A DNA stretch of 28,198 nucleotides from a virus. Made by a program: the position numbers and the translations under genes. This document shows positions 7,884 to 15,294 of the stretch, piece by piece. The DNA lies in IMG/VR virus record IMGVR_UViG_3300009139_000007, positions 1 to 28,198 of that record, one strand, 5' to 3'. Below the pieces are notes generated by a model that ran no database searches, was not told the origin of the DNA, and worked only from the letters and a program-made list of their open reading frames with translations. The first letter of the stretch is position 1. Every line of letters starts with the position of its first letter.

Positions 7884-10325
7884 ATGGCTGAAGTAGTGCA
7901 TCGATCGTCAGAGATGGTGGCCGACCCCGACCAGGGGATGGAGACCACGATCAACGGCGTCAAGATCTCGCGGCGAGGGCAGAATGCCGTTGTCGATTTC
8001 AACCCTGGCATGGATCGGACCTCGATGGAGGACTCCGACGAACACCAGGCCAACATCGCGGATGAGCTGTCCGAGCACGAGCAGGTGCTGATCGTCGCCA
8101 CGATGCTGGAGCAGTTCAAGGCCGACCTTGAATCACGCAGCTCCTGGCAGAACCGGAACGACCAGGCCATGGAGCTCCTTGGTCTGCGCAACGAGCCGCT
8201 CGACGACCTGCCCTTCGAGGGCGCCTCTGCGGTCACCTACCCGCTGATCGGAGAGGCCTGCGTGCAGTTCCAGGCCCGGGCGATCGAGGAGGTGTTCCCC
8301 AGTGGCGGGCCCTGCAAGACGCGGATCGTGGGCGAGAAAACCGATGAGAAGGTCGAGCAGGCCGAGCGCGTAGCGCAGCACATGAACTACCAGATGATGG
8401 ACCAGGACAAGGCCTATTTCTGGCACGTCGATCAGATGTTGTTCTGGCTGCCGCTGGCTGGATCCTGCTTCAAAAAGACCTACTACGATCCGATCTCCGA
8501 CATGGTGGTTTCGCGCCTGGTGCATGCCGGCGATTTCATCGTGCCGTACATGTGTACTGACCTGCGCACCGCTTCGCGCTACACCCACCGGATGTATCGG
8601 CCCGAGGAGGACATGAAGCGCCTGATGGCTTCCGAGTTCTATCGCACGGTGGAGCTGGAGAAGCCGGCCAACGCGGAGATCGATTCCGACGACATGCTCG
8701 ACTCCTCCCGGGAGATGGTGGACGAGGCCGACGATCGCCAGCCCAGCTTCCACGACGACGATTTCATCTACGAAGTGCTGGAGATGCACTGCGACCTCGA
8801 ACTTGAGATGGACCAGAAGACCTATCTGGACGACAAGGACGTGGTCGATATCGGTTTGCCGATGCCCTACATCGTGACCGTGGACAAGACCTCCGAGCAG
8901 TTGCTCTCGATCCGCCGCAACTGGCACGAGGACGACGAGCTGTTCACCAAGCGGATGTGGTTCACGCACTACAAGTACCTGCCTGGCTTGGGTTTCTACG
9001 GATTCGGCCTGCTGCACCTGATCGGATCGATCGCAGAGGCATCGACGGGCACCTTGCGCGCGCTCCTGGACGCGGCGGCCTACGCCAACCTCCAGGGCGG
9101 GTTCATGTCCGACGAGGCGCGGATCAACCCCGAGGACGCGACCATCACCCCGGGAACCTGGAAGCAGGTGAAGATGAGCGCCGAGGAGCTCCAGAAGGCC
9201 TTCTACACGCCACCGTTCAAGGAGCCCTCCGCAGCCCTGTCCCAGTTGTTTGGGATCTTGGTCGATACCGGGCGCCGGTTCGCGTCGATCACCGAGGAGA
9301 ACGTCGGAGACGCCCCCAACACGGGCCCAGTCGGCACGACCCTGGCGCTGATCGAGCAGGCCGGCAAGGTCTTCTCGGGCATCCACAGACGCCTGCACGT
9401 AGCCCAGGCGGAGGAATTCGAGCTGCGCGCCGAGCTCAATTTCGATTTCCTGGACGACGAGTACCCGTACCAGATCGAGAACAAGGACGTGGTGATCGCC
9501 AAGGCCGACTACGACGGGGCGGTAGATGTGATCCCGATCTCGGATCCCAACATCTTCTCGAACACCCAGCGCATCGCGCAGATCCAGACCGTGCTGGAGG
9601 TGGCCAAGGAATTCCCTGGCGAGGTGGATGTCCCGAAAGCGATCGACCGGCTGTTCCGCGCACTGAAGATCCCGGATCACGAGGAGCTCCTCCAGGGCAA
9701 GAGCGAGCAGCACCGGATGGATCCGATCGCGGAGAACATGCGCATGCTGACCATGGGCGGCGCCAAGGCCTACGTCGAGCAGGACCACGAGGCTCACATC
9801 GCGGTCCATATGAACTTCCTCCAGGGGCTCAACGAGGATGCGCTCAACGTCATGGGCATGGTGATGCAGGCCCACCTGGCCGAGCACTACGCCTACAAGT
9901 ACTTCAACGAAATGAACGCGCTGGCCGACGGTCAACTGCCACCGCCGACGTTCATGGACGGCGAGATGACGGAGGAAGATGAGCTGGATCCCGAGATGGA
10001 AGCGATGATCGCTCAGTTCGCGGCCCAGGCTCCGCCGATCCAGATCATGCCGCCTGACGAGGAAGGGCCCGACGAGGAGCAGAAGTCCTTCGATGCGGAG
10101 GAGAGTCGCAAAGAGCAGTCGTTCCACAACGAGGAGGCCCGCAAAGAAGCCGAGTTCGATGGAGATCAGCGCCGCACCAATCGCAGCGGTGAGCTCGACA
10201 ACCAGCGCAAAAATACCAGCTCCACAAATGAGGAGAGTCGCAAAGAGACCAGCGCGGCGGAGGAGCGTCAGCGCAAACGACGAGACGAGCGGGAGGCACG
10301 TCTGGCGAAGGACAGGGGTGAATAG
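7884..10325 (+). CDS. Portal protein with charged coiled-coil C-terminus (813 aa)
   Basis: Portal proteins form the dodecameric channel at one head vertex, through which terminase packs DNA and to which the tail attaches. The identification rests on the position immediately after TerL, the length typical of P22-like large portals, and recognisable core segments: NDQAMELLGLR...LPFEGASAVTYP near residues 90-120, WLPLAGSCFKKTYYDP near 190, and RYTHRMY near 230. The C-terminal 85 residues are almost entirely charged, with repeated EESRKE/EEARKE units, and are likely a long helical barrel or coiled coil. A GGGTGAT ribosome binding site precedes the ATG. The stop shares one base with the next GTG start. 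A 664-residue antisense frame over this gene is a codon-bias shadow. Confidence 0.93.
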   Translation: MAEVVHRSSEMVADPDQGMETTINGVKISRRGQNAVVDFNPGMDRTSMEDSDEHQANIADELSEHEQVLIVATMLEQFKADLESRSSWQNRNDQAMELLGLRNEPLDDLPFEGASAVTYPLIGEACVQFQARAIEEVFPSGGPCKTRIVGEKTDEKVEQAERVAQHMNYQMMDQDKAYFWHVDQMLFWLPLAGSCFKKTYYDPISDMVVSRLVHAGDFIVPYMCTDLRTASRYTHRMYRPEEDMKRLMASEFYRTVELEKPANAEIDSDDMLDSSREMVDEADDRQPSFHDDDFIYEVLEMHCDLELEMDQKTYLDDKDVVDIGLPMPYIVTVDKTSEQLLSIRRNWHEDDELFTKRMWFTHYKYLPGLGFYGFGLLHLIGSIAEASTGTLRALLDAAAYANLQGGFMSDEARINPEDATITPGTWKQVKMSAEELQKAFYTPPFKEPSAALSQLFGILVDTGRRFASITEENVGDAPNTGPVGTTLALIEQAGKVFSGIHRRLHVAQAEEFELRAELNFDFLDDEYPYQIENKDVVIAKADYDGAVDVIPISDPNIFSNTQRIAQIQTVLEVAKEFPGEVDVPKAIDRLFRALKIPDHEELLQGKSEQHRMDPIAENMRMLTMGGAKAYVEQDHEAHIAVHMNFLQGLNEDALNVMGMVMQAHLAEHYAYKYFNEMNALADGQLPPPTFMDGEMTEEDELDPEMEAMIAQFAAQAPPIQIMPPDEEGPDEEQKSFDAEESRKEQSFHNEEARKEAEFDGDQRRTNRSGELDNQRKNTSSTNEESRKETSAAEERQRKRRDEREARLAKDRGE

Positions 10326-10636
10326 TGGCCATTGGTAACCGGCAGGTCCGTGCCGCCCGTGAGTTCCTGCGCAAGCGGGGAATCAGAGGGATATCGCCGC
10401 GCCTATTTGTTCAGGGCTCCCAGGAGACTGGACTCAACTTTCGAGAACTGCTCGAATTTCTAGCAGAGGTAGCACACACGCATGACGACATTGACGGAGT
10501 TCGTACGGGACTTTCAAGGGGTCTGCGGGCAAGTCCAGGAAGACTTCGCCCGGAAGCTCGCCACCCGGAAAATCGGATCCTGGGAGGAGTATCAGCATAT
10601 GACCGGGCAAATCGAGGGGCTTCGTTTGGCGGCTGA
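10325..10636 (+). CDS. Small conserved-looking protein after the portal (103 aa)
   Basis: The GTG start shares one base with the portal stop (TAGTG) and has AGGGGTGA just upstream, so initiation is well supported. Residues 1-55 look like a real, mostly helical protein: basic N-terminus, a GIRGISPRLFVQGSQETGL stretch, then an amphipathic FRELLEFLAEVA helix. From about residue 57 the frame overlaps the next gene in another frame for 155 bases, and its composition turns Arg/Gly/Ser-rich, resembling a shadow reading. The functional part is therefore probably the first half, with the remainder tolerated or only loosely constrained. Function is unknown; a head-vertex accessory role is suggested only by position. 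Confidence 0.6.
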   Translation: MAIGNRQVRAAREFLRKRGIRGISPRLFVQGSQETGLNFRELLEFLAEVAHTHDDIDGVRTGLSRGLRASPGRLRPEARHPENRILGGVSAYDRANRGASFGG

Positions 10637-10814
10637 TTTGTCCTATCAACTGATGAAAAACAAGGACATGGCAGACGACGGCCTGGGTGACGGGAAAGAG
10701 CTGGGAGGTGTCGACGGCACGCCAGCGGGCGGCAAACCGCCACCACCACCTCCTCCACCTACCGGGGGTGGCAAGGGAAACAAGGGGAACAAGCGTGCGA
10801 GGGCGCGTTCATGA
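10482..10814 (+). CDS. Small helical protein with octaproline tract (110 aa)
   Basis: The in-frame TAG at 10461 leaves the ATG at 10482 as the only reasonable start; a weak AGAGG lies upstream. Residues 1-70 look helical and are well formed (LTEFVRDFQGV, WEEYQHMTGQIEGLRLAADLSYQLM). The last 40 residues are low-complexity: Gly/Asp-rich, then eight consecutive prolines encoded by bases 10737-10760, then a Gly/Lys/Arg-rich basic tail. Runs of proline stall ribosomes unless EF-P helps, which could slow translation just before the downstream co-chaperonin start; that link is inference. The TGA overlaps the next ATG as ATGA. The family is not firmly recognised; a small head or neck accessory protein is plausible from position. 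Confidence 0.75.
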   Translation: MTTLTEFVRDFQGVCGQVQEDFARKLATRKIGSWEEYQHMTGQIEGLRLAADLSYQLMKNKDMADDGLGDGKELGGVDGTPAGGKPPPPPPPPTGGGKGNKGNKRARARS

Positions 10815-11185
10815 CCGAGACCAAGTTCATACCGCCAGAGCGCGACCTGGTCATCCAGATGCCCAAGCCACTGATGTGGAAGATCCTGGTGCGTCCCTTC
10901 AAGACGCCGAGAAGGTCCGACGGTGGCATCGAGTACACCGACGAGACGATCGAAGGTCAGAAGTGGCTGACGGTTGTGGGGCAGGTCGTGGACATGGGCG
11001 AGCAGGCCTACCAGTCACCGAAACTGGCTGATAGCTTCAACCCGGGCCTGGAATCGTGGGTGCTGTACGGCAAGTACGCCGGGCAGCGAATCTTGCTGTC
11101 CGACGGCCGTGAATTCGTGATCATGAACGATGATGACGTGCTCGCGGTGGTCGACGATCCAAAGATGTATCACCGAGTGGGGTAG
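10811..11185 (+). CDS. GroES/Cpn10-like phage co-chaperonin
   Basis: The 124-residue product reads as a chaperonin-10 fold. Residues 22-31 (MWKILVRPFK) match the first core strand of GroES. Residues 31-55 (with SDGGI at 36-40) occupy the place of the mobile loop that docks onto GroEL. VVGQVVDMG (55-63) matches the GEVLAVG strand. Residues 82-115 (SWVLYGKYAGQ, EFVIMNDDDVLAVV) follow the conserved core of bacterial co-chaperonins closely, including the terminal DDDVLAVV. Such proteins, like T4 gp31, cap host GroEL so that it can fold the capsid protein. Here the gene lies between the portal and scaffold genes and starts inside an ATGA overlap, fitting that role. The mobile-loop tripeptide reads Ile-Glu-Tyr rather than the hydrophobic Ile-Val-Leu of E. 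coli GroES, and the protein is about 25 residues longer than host GroES. Confidence 0.85.
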   Translation: MTETKFIPPERDLVIQMPKPLMWKILVRPFKTPRRSDGGIEYTDETIEGQKWLTVVGQVVDMGEQAYQSPKLADSFNPGLESWVLYGKYAGQRILLSDGREFVIMNDDDVLAVVDDPKMYHRVG

Positions 11186-11239
11186 TTGCCACTGAAAGGT
11201 GGGAAGGACATACTCCGCGCAACATAGGACTGAGCCAGC

Positions 11240-12301
11240 ATGCCAAGAGAGCACCTGGAAGAAGAAATCGTCTTTGAGGATCTCCGTGGAAACGCGGAAG
11301 ATGCCCAGACCGTTGTAGAAGTGGACCTCGATGCCGATGGCGATCCTGCCATCACTCGACGTCCGGCACGCATCGATAGCGGTGGCGACGATGACAACGA
11401 TGATATGTGGGGAGACGACGACGAGTCTCGTCGCAGAGCCCCCAAATCAGACGACTCCCGCGATGACGATCCCGATGACGACGCTGATGGTCGTGACCGG
11501 GAAGACGATTTTCATGCGAAATTCGATAAGCGACTGAAGCGGGAGCGCCGCGCCAAAGAGGCGGAACGCACCCGTGCCGATGAAGCTGAGAAGCGAGCCG
11601 TGAAAGCCGAGCGCGATCTCAAGAAAGCCAGATTGGCCGACAGCGGAACGAATTTCGACAAGCAGATCAGTGACCTTGAGGGCGAGCTCGAACAGGCAAT
11701 CGAGGACGGGGATACGAAGAAGCACGTGCGCCTCACGTCGCAACTTCAGTCTCTGAACGCCGAAAAGGTAGCTGCGAAGTACGTGGTAGATGATGACGAT
11801 GACGATCCCGCAGATCGCACGCCGACTCCGCCGCGAGCCGATCCGGAACGAGTGGCTATGGCCAACGACTGGAAGTCAGAGAACCGGAGCTGGTATCAGC
11901 GCCGTGGCTTCGAGCGTGCGACCAGAATCGCGAACGAACTGGACGACGACGTTCACGCCGAGGGTTTCGACGCCCGAGACGAGGACTACTACGAGGAGCT
12001 GGACAAACGGGTTCGCGAACGCCTACCCGAATTGTTCGATAAGAGTGGCGATCTGAAAACCCCAGGACGTCGGGGCCGCAACCAGAAACGAAAGGACCGG
12101 GGCCGGACCCCCGTTGCTGATACTGGTGATGGTGCTGACCGGGGTCGACGTCGCCGCTCTGCTTCCTCCTCTCGCGTTGAATTGGACTCAGACGATTTCG
12201 CCAACATGGAACGGTTCGGGCTCAACTCCCGCGACCCGGAAGTGCTGAAGGAATACGCGCTGAACAAGAGACAACGCATGCAGGAGGAAGCTGATGCCTG
12301 A
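11240..12301 (+). CDS. Putative scaffolding protein (353 aa)
   Basis: The product is extremely charged and nearly without hydrophobic core in its first half. Residues 1-90 are Asp-rich, about 90-180 form a predicted coiled coil (KRLKRERRAKEAERTRADEAEKR region), and a DDDDDD cluster lies near 190. The C-terminus alternates basic runs (GRRGRNQKRKDRGR, RGRRRR) with a final helical segment ending NKRQRMQEEADA. An acidic, coiled-coil protein with a basic C-terminal patch just upstream of the capsid gene is the classic profile of a phage scaffold, which binds the inner face of the capsid protein during assembly and then leaves. No serine protease motif or separate prohead protease gene is visible. 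AGGA lies about ten bases before the ATG. Assignment is by composition and context, because scaffold sequences are poorly conserved. Confidence 0.75.
   Translation: MPREHLEEEIVFEDLRGNAEDAQTVVEVDLDADGDPAITRRPARIDSGGDDDNDDMWGDDDESRRRAPKSDDSRDDDPDDDADGRDREDDFHAKFDKRLKRERRAKEAERTRADEAEKRAVKAERDLKKARLADSGTNFDKQISDLEGELEQAIEDGDTKKHVRLTSQLQSLNAEKVAAKYVVDDDDDDPADRTPTPPRADPERVAMANDWKSENRSWYQRRGFERATRIANELDDDVHAEGFDARDEDYYEELDKRVRERLPELFDKSGDLKTPGRRGRNQKRKDRGRTPVADTGDGADRGRRRRSASSSRVELDSDDFANMERFGLNSRDPEVLKEYALNKRQRMQEEADA
12282..12287 (+). promoter_or_regulatory. Ribosome binding site inside the end of the scaffold gene
   Basis: AGGAGG lies six bases before the ATG at 12294, within the last codons of the scaffold-like gene. 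It decides between the 186-residue frame starting there and a competing shadow frame at 12307. Confidence 0.8.
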
Positions 12302-12854
12302 ATGGAATGAGTCAAGACTCTCGCCGCGTAGAAGCGCTGAGAGCACTCACGAGACTGAGTCTCGCGAGCACGTCTCGCATGTGGATGCGACGACGGAGGA
12401 ACGTGCCACCCACCGAGAACGTCCGACTGGTCCTTGGATCAGAGCAACCAGCCTCGAAGCCCCTCCCGCCCGGGACGGGTACGAGCAGCGCTGGATTCGG
12501 ATTTCGATTCGAGGTGAGGATGACCCCAGAAACGTCAATATGCGCATGAGAGAAGGCTGGCGCCCCCGTGACATCACTACGATCGGGGACGAGTGGCAGA
12601 TTCTCGCAGTACGTGCCGACGCGAAAGGGGGTCACTTCGTCGTGGATGACCTCATGCTTTGCGAGATGCCGATGGAATTGTTCCAGGCCCGTCAGGACTA
12701 CTACAGTGAGCTTACTGAGTCCCAGATGGCAGCCGTGGAGCATGACCTCGAAGACGCGCAGGTAGATGGTCACCGCATCCAGAGACAACATAGGTCTTCG
12801 GTGTCCCATCCCGCGCGAGTAGTTGGTCGCAGGGTAGAGGCCCGCAATGACTGA
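12294..12854 (+). CDS. Conserved phage protein between scaffold and capsid (186 aa)
   Basis: The start overlaps the scaffold stop by eight bases and has a strong AGGAGG. Residues 1-65 are polar, Arg/Ser/Glu-rich and probably disordered. The core is residues about 75-155: NVNMRMREGWRPRD, a short GDEWQILAV strand, HFVVDDLMLCEMP, then an ELFQARQDYYSEL helix. From memory, this order (a line stating a residue range, a gated 'motif-MP' strand and an 'ARxxYYxEL' helix) is typical of a conserved hypothetical type found next to capsid genes in many environmental phages, with no known function. It is probably a head-assembly or virion protein by context. Confidence 0.8.
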   Translation: MPEWNESRLSPRRSAESTHETESREHVSHVDATTEERATHRERPTGPWIRATSLEAPPARDGYEQRWIRISIRGEDDPRNVNMRMREGWRPRDITTIGDEWQILAVRADAKGGHFVVDDLMLCEMPMELFQARQDYYSELTESQMAAVEHDLEDAQVDGHRIQRQHRSSVSHPARVVGRRVEARND

Positions 12855-12872
12855 TTTTCGAGGCACTATCTC

Positions 12873-13457
12873 ATGGCTAACACCGACGCACCGTTTGGGT
12901 TCCGCCCAAACTCGCATCAAGCCGGTGGTACCCCTGCTCGCGTAGGCGGATATAACATCGCGTTTGATTACGCGACCGCGATCTTCTCTGGCCAGCTTGT
13001 CCGTAGTTCGGGCAGCGCACGAGAGATCATTTCCGTTCCTGACGAGGCAGACGACTTCCTGCTGGGTATCTTCGCTGGCTGCCAATACGTCAACGATGCC
13101 AACGACATCATCTGGAGCCAGTTCTGGCCCGGTGTGGCGCTGGCTGACTCGAACACGATAGTCGAGTGCTGGGTCTACGACGATCCGCAACTTGAGTATA
13201 TCGCTCAGATCAGCACCCTCCTGGAGGCTGATATCGGACTGCTCTATGCGATCGACCAGACTGCCACGCCAGGCAATACACGGACAGGTCGCTCCGGGGC
13301 ATTCATCGACCACGCCGTCACCTCAACTCCCAAGGTCCGTATCACGGGTCTGGCGGAGAACATCGGTGGCATTTTCCCGTCCGAGTACGGGGCGTTCGCG
13401 AAGGTGCGGTGTGTACCGCTCCAGCACGAGCGAAACAACTACGTAACTGCGATCTAA
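12873..13457 (+). CDS. Putative capsid decoration or head protein (194 aa)
   Basis: The N-terminus MANTDAPFGFRP followed by a Gly-rich turn is a recognisable opening of small head proteins that sit immediately upstream of HK97-fold capsid genes in many phages. The body is beta-rich, with LLGIFAGCQYV, QFWPGVAL and ECWVYDDPQLEY segments at regular spacing; only two cysteines are present. A decoration, cementing or capsid-associated role is the usual guess for this family but has not been shown here. A GAGG lies upstream of the ATG. The downstream capsid gene starts 15 bases after the stop, so the two are likely made together in high amount. Confidence 0.75.
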   Translation: MANTDAPFGFRPNSHQAGGTPARVGGYNIAFDYATAIFSGQLVRSSGSAREIISVPDEADDFLLGIFAGCQYVNDANDIIWSQFWPGVALADSNTIVECWVYDDPQLEYIAQISTLLEADIGLLYAIDQTATPGNTRTGRSGAFIDHAVTSTPKVRITGLAENIGGIFPSEYGAFAKVRCVPLQHERNNYVTAI

Positions 13458-13472
13458 GGGGGATAGGCGAAT

Positions 13473-14381
13473 ATGGCTGTAATGAATCGATCTACCTTCC
13501 GGCGGCAGTTGCAGGAAGGCCTGAACACGGTCTTTGGGATGGAGTACAAGCGCTACTCACGCGAGTGGGCGCCCGTCTTTGAGGTCACCAGGTCACGCAA
13601 AGCGTACGAGGAGGACGTGCTGTTGGCAGGTCTGGCAGGAGCGCCAGTCAAGCCAGAGGGCGCGCCGATAACGTACGACAGCGGTGGAGAGGCATACACC
13701 TCACGGTACGTGCATGAAACCATCGCGCTTGCGTTCTCGCTCACCGAGGAGGCCGAGGAGGACAACCTCTACGGCGACATCGGTGCCAAGTATGCCCGCG
13801 CCCTGGCACGCTCCATGGTTCACACCAAGGAAGTCAAAGGCGCAGCGGTCCTGAACAACGGCTTCGACACTGCCTTCCCAGGTGGTGACGCGGAACCGCT
13901 GTACTCGACTGGTCACCCTCTCTGGGGTGGCGGTACCCAATCGAACCGTTTCGCCACGGCAGCGGATCTGTCGGAGACATCGTTGGAGGAGGCGTCCATC
14001 GCCATCTCCAAATTCGTGGACGAGCGTGGTATTCCAACCGCGATCTCGGCCATGAAGATGATCATTCCGCCGGATCTCTGCTTCGTCGCGGAGCGGATCC
14101 TGAAGTCCCAGTACCGACCGGGTACGGCAGACAACGACATCAACGCCCTGCGCTCAAAGGGCAAGATTCCGGGTGGAGCTCACGAAAACCACCGTCTGAC
14201 CAACCCCGACAACTGGTTCCTCATCACCGACTGCATGGACGGCCTGAAGCACATGATTCGGGTCAACATCCAGCGCGGTGTCGAGGGCGACTTCGAGACA
14301 GGCAACATGCGATACAAGAGCCGGGAGCGTTACAGCTTCGGGTGGTCTGACTATCGCGGAAGCTACGCCTCCGGATCGTAG
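13473..14381 (+). CDS. Major capsid protein, probable HK97 fold
   Basis: The 302-residue product carries segments I recognise from a large capsid family of environmental phages: SLTEEAEEDNLYGD near residue 90, ALARSMVHTKEVKGAAVLNN near 110, STGHPLWGGGTQSN near 145, and MIIPPDLCFVAERILKSQ near 195, followed by a TNPDNWFLITD strand. The pattern of an E-loop-like N-terminal region, a long spine-like helix and beta-strands fits the HK97 fold. It has no long N-terminal delta domain, which agrees with a separate upstream scaffold and with the absence of a visible prohead protease. A GGGGGA element precedes the ATG. The co-chaperonin two kilobases upstream is likely needed for folding this protein (inference). 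Confidence 0.92.
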   Translation: MAVMNRSTFRRQLQEGLNTVFGMEYKRYSREWAPVFEVTRSRKAYEEDVLLAGLAGAPVKPEGAPITYDSGGEAYTSRYVHETIALAFSLTEEAEEDNLYGDIGAKYARALARSMVHTKEVKGAAVLNNGFDTAFPGGDAEPLYSTGHPLWGGGTQSNRFATAADLSETSLEEASIAISKFVDERGIPTAISAMKMIIPPDLCFVAERILKSQYRPGTADNDINALRSKGKIPGGAHENHRLTNPDNWFLITDCMDGLKHMIRVNIQRGVEGDFETGNMRYKSRERYSFGWSDYRGSYASGS

Positions 14382-14402
14382 ATCCAAGGCAACCAACTGG
14401 TG

Positions 14403-14424
14403 AGGGGGTCGATCTCGGCCCCCT
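14403..14424 (+). terminator. Strong hairpin after the capsid gene
   Basis: Bases 14403-14410 (AGGGGGTC) pair with 14417-14424 (GGCCCCCT) to make an 8-base-pair stem with one G-T wobble around a six-base loop, 21 bases after the capsid stop. There is no following T-run, so it is not a textbook intrinsic terminator. It could partly terminate transcription or protect the 3' end of the capsid messenger from decay. It lies in the longest gap between genes in the window (88 bases). The stem is read directly from sequence; the function is inferred. Confidence 0.45.
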
Positions 14425-14469
14425 GGCCAACTCACCCCTGACGACGCGAAAGCGACTGGAGACAGACAG

Positions 14470-14928
14470 ATGGGAACGAGAAGCACTTTCAAGGGCTACC
14501 TGAGATCTCAGGGAGTCGATGGCGGGTCCAAGCGACCGCCAGCAGCAGCAAGTATCGGCGTCATGCCGATCGTTGTTCACGTTACCGTAGATGCTGCGGA
14601 TTCAGCAGCCACACTCACTGGCGAGGCACTCCCGAAAGGGGCGATCGTCCTGGGCGTGGCGGTGGTTTCAACCCACGTGACCGGCTCCTCTCCACTCCTG
14701 GACGTTGGTCTAGGTGCGGATGGTGACGCGCTGGTAGACGGGATCGATGCCAACGTCGATGTCACCACAGTGATTGGCGATGGCGCCACGGCAGGTGCCG
14801 ACCTGGGCGTAGAACTGACCGAGACGACCGAGATCTCAGCCGGCACAGGCGGCGGCACCCCGGGCACGGGTACGTCGGAGGTCTATATCACCTACGTGAT
14901 GGCCGACGACGGCAAGTTCGCAGACTAG
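14470..14928 (+). CDS. Small beta-rich structural protein (152 aa)
   Basis: The gene follows the capsid gene after an 88-base gap and has GGAGA a few bases upstream of the ATG. Residues 1-30 are basic and Ser-rich; the remainder is a compact series of beta strands with Val/Thr/Ala/Gly composition (IVVHVTVDAAD, GAIVLGVAVVSTHV, EVYITYVMADDGKF). No Cys, no hydrophobic helix and no enzyme motif are seen. Size, composition and position suggest a head decoration or completion protein of the beta-sandwich type, but I cannot name a family. Confidence 0.75.
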   Translation: MGTRSTFKGYLRSQGVDGGSKRPPAAASIGVMPIVVHVTVDAADSAATLTGEALPKGAIVLGVAVVSTHVTGSSPLLDVGLGADGDALVDGIDANVDVTTVIGDGATAGADLGVELTETTEISAGTGGGTPGTGTSEVYITYVMADDGKFAD

Positions 14929-14937
14929 GGGTAGCGC

Positions 14938-15291
14938 ATGAGTGGTCAAGCATCACGCCCCATTATTCGAGAAGTAACCGATACGGGAGTCATCTACGTC
15001 CCGCTCGCCCGCGAGCGACATCGGATGACGATCCAGATCACCGCTGGTGGTCTGACCGGGGTCGAAGTGGCCTACACGAACGACAACATCCTTCGCGGGC
15101 CGACCAGTTCGTATGACGTCATCGACGCGCCGCAACGTCTGTTCGCGCCGGGCGATGCGGAATGGACGATCCTGGAGGCCAATGCGATCACCAACGCGCA
15201 GGAAGGTGTGGCGCTTCAGGCCTTCGCGTTGCGGTTGACGGGCACAGGGACAGGGACGGCTCGTATCGTCATCACGCAAACGGAGGAGTAA
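14938..15291 (+). CDS. Small beta-rich structural protein (117 aa)
   Basis: It starts nine bases after the previous stop and has AGGGG upstream. The sequence is a single small beta-sandwich-like domain: GVIYVPLARERHRMTIQI, VEVAYTNDNIL, AEWTILEANAIT and a final TARIVITQTEE strand. It resembles its upstream neighbour in size and strand content, though not clearly in sequence. A head or neck accessory protein is likely from context. The specific function is unknown. Confidence 0.75.
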   Translation: MSGQASRPIIREVTDTGVIYVPLARERHRMTIQITAGGLTGVEVAYTNDNILRGPTSSYDVIDAPQRLFAPGDAEWTILEANAITNAQEGVALQAFALRLTGTGTGTARIVITQTEE

Positions 15292-15294
15292 TCC

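Noticed and set aside
8133-10127. 664-codon open frame on the minus strand
   Set aside because: It lies entirely opposite the portal gene, has Leu/Val/Arg/His-rich composition typical of the antisense of GC-biased codons, and has no independent ribosome binding site or family resemblance.
12307-12549. Short + strand frame starting just after the scaffold stop
   Set aside because: The competing frame from 12294 has an ideal AGGAGG and encodes a recognisable conserved core; this one is Arg/Ser/Pro-rich and ends early.
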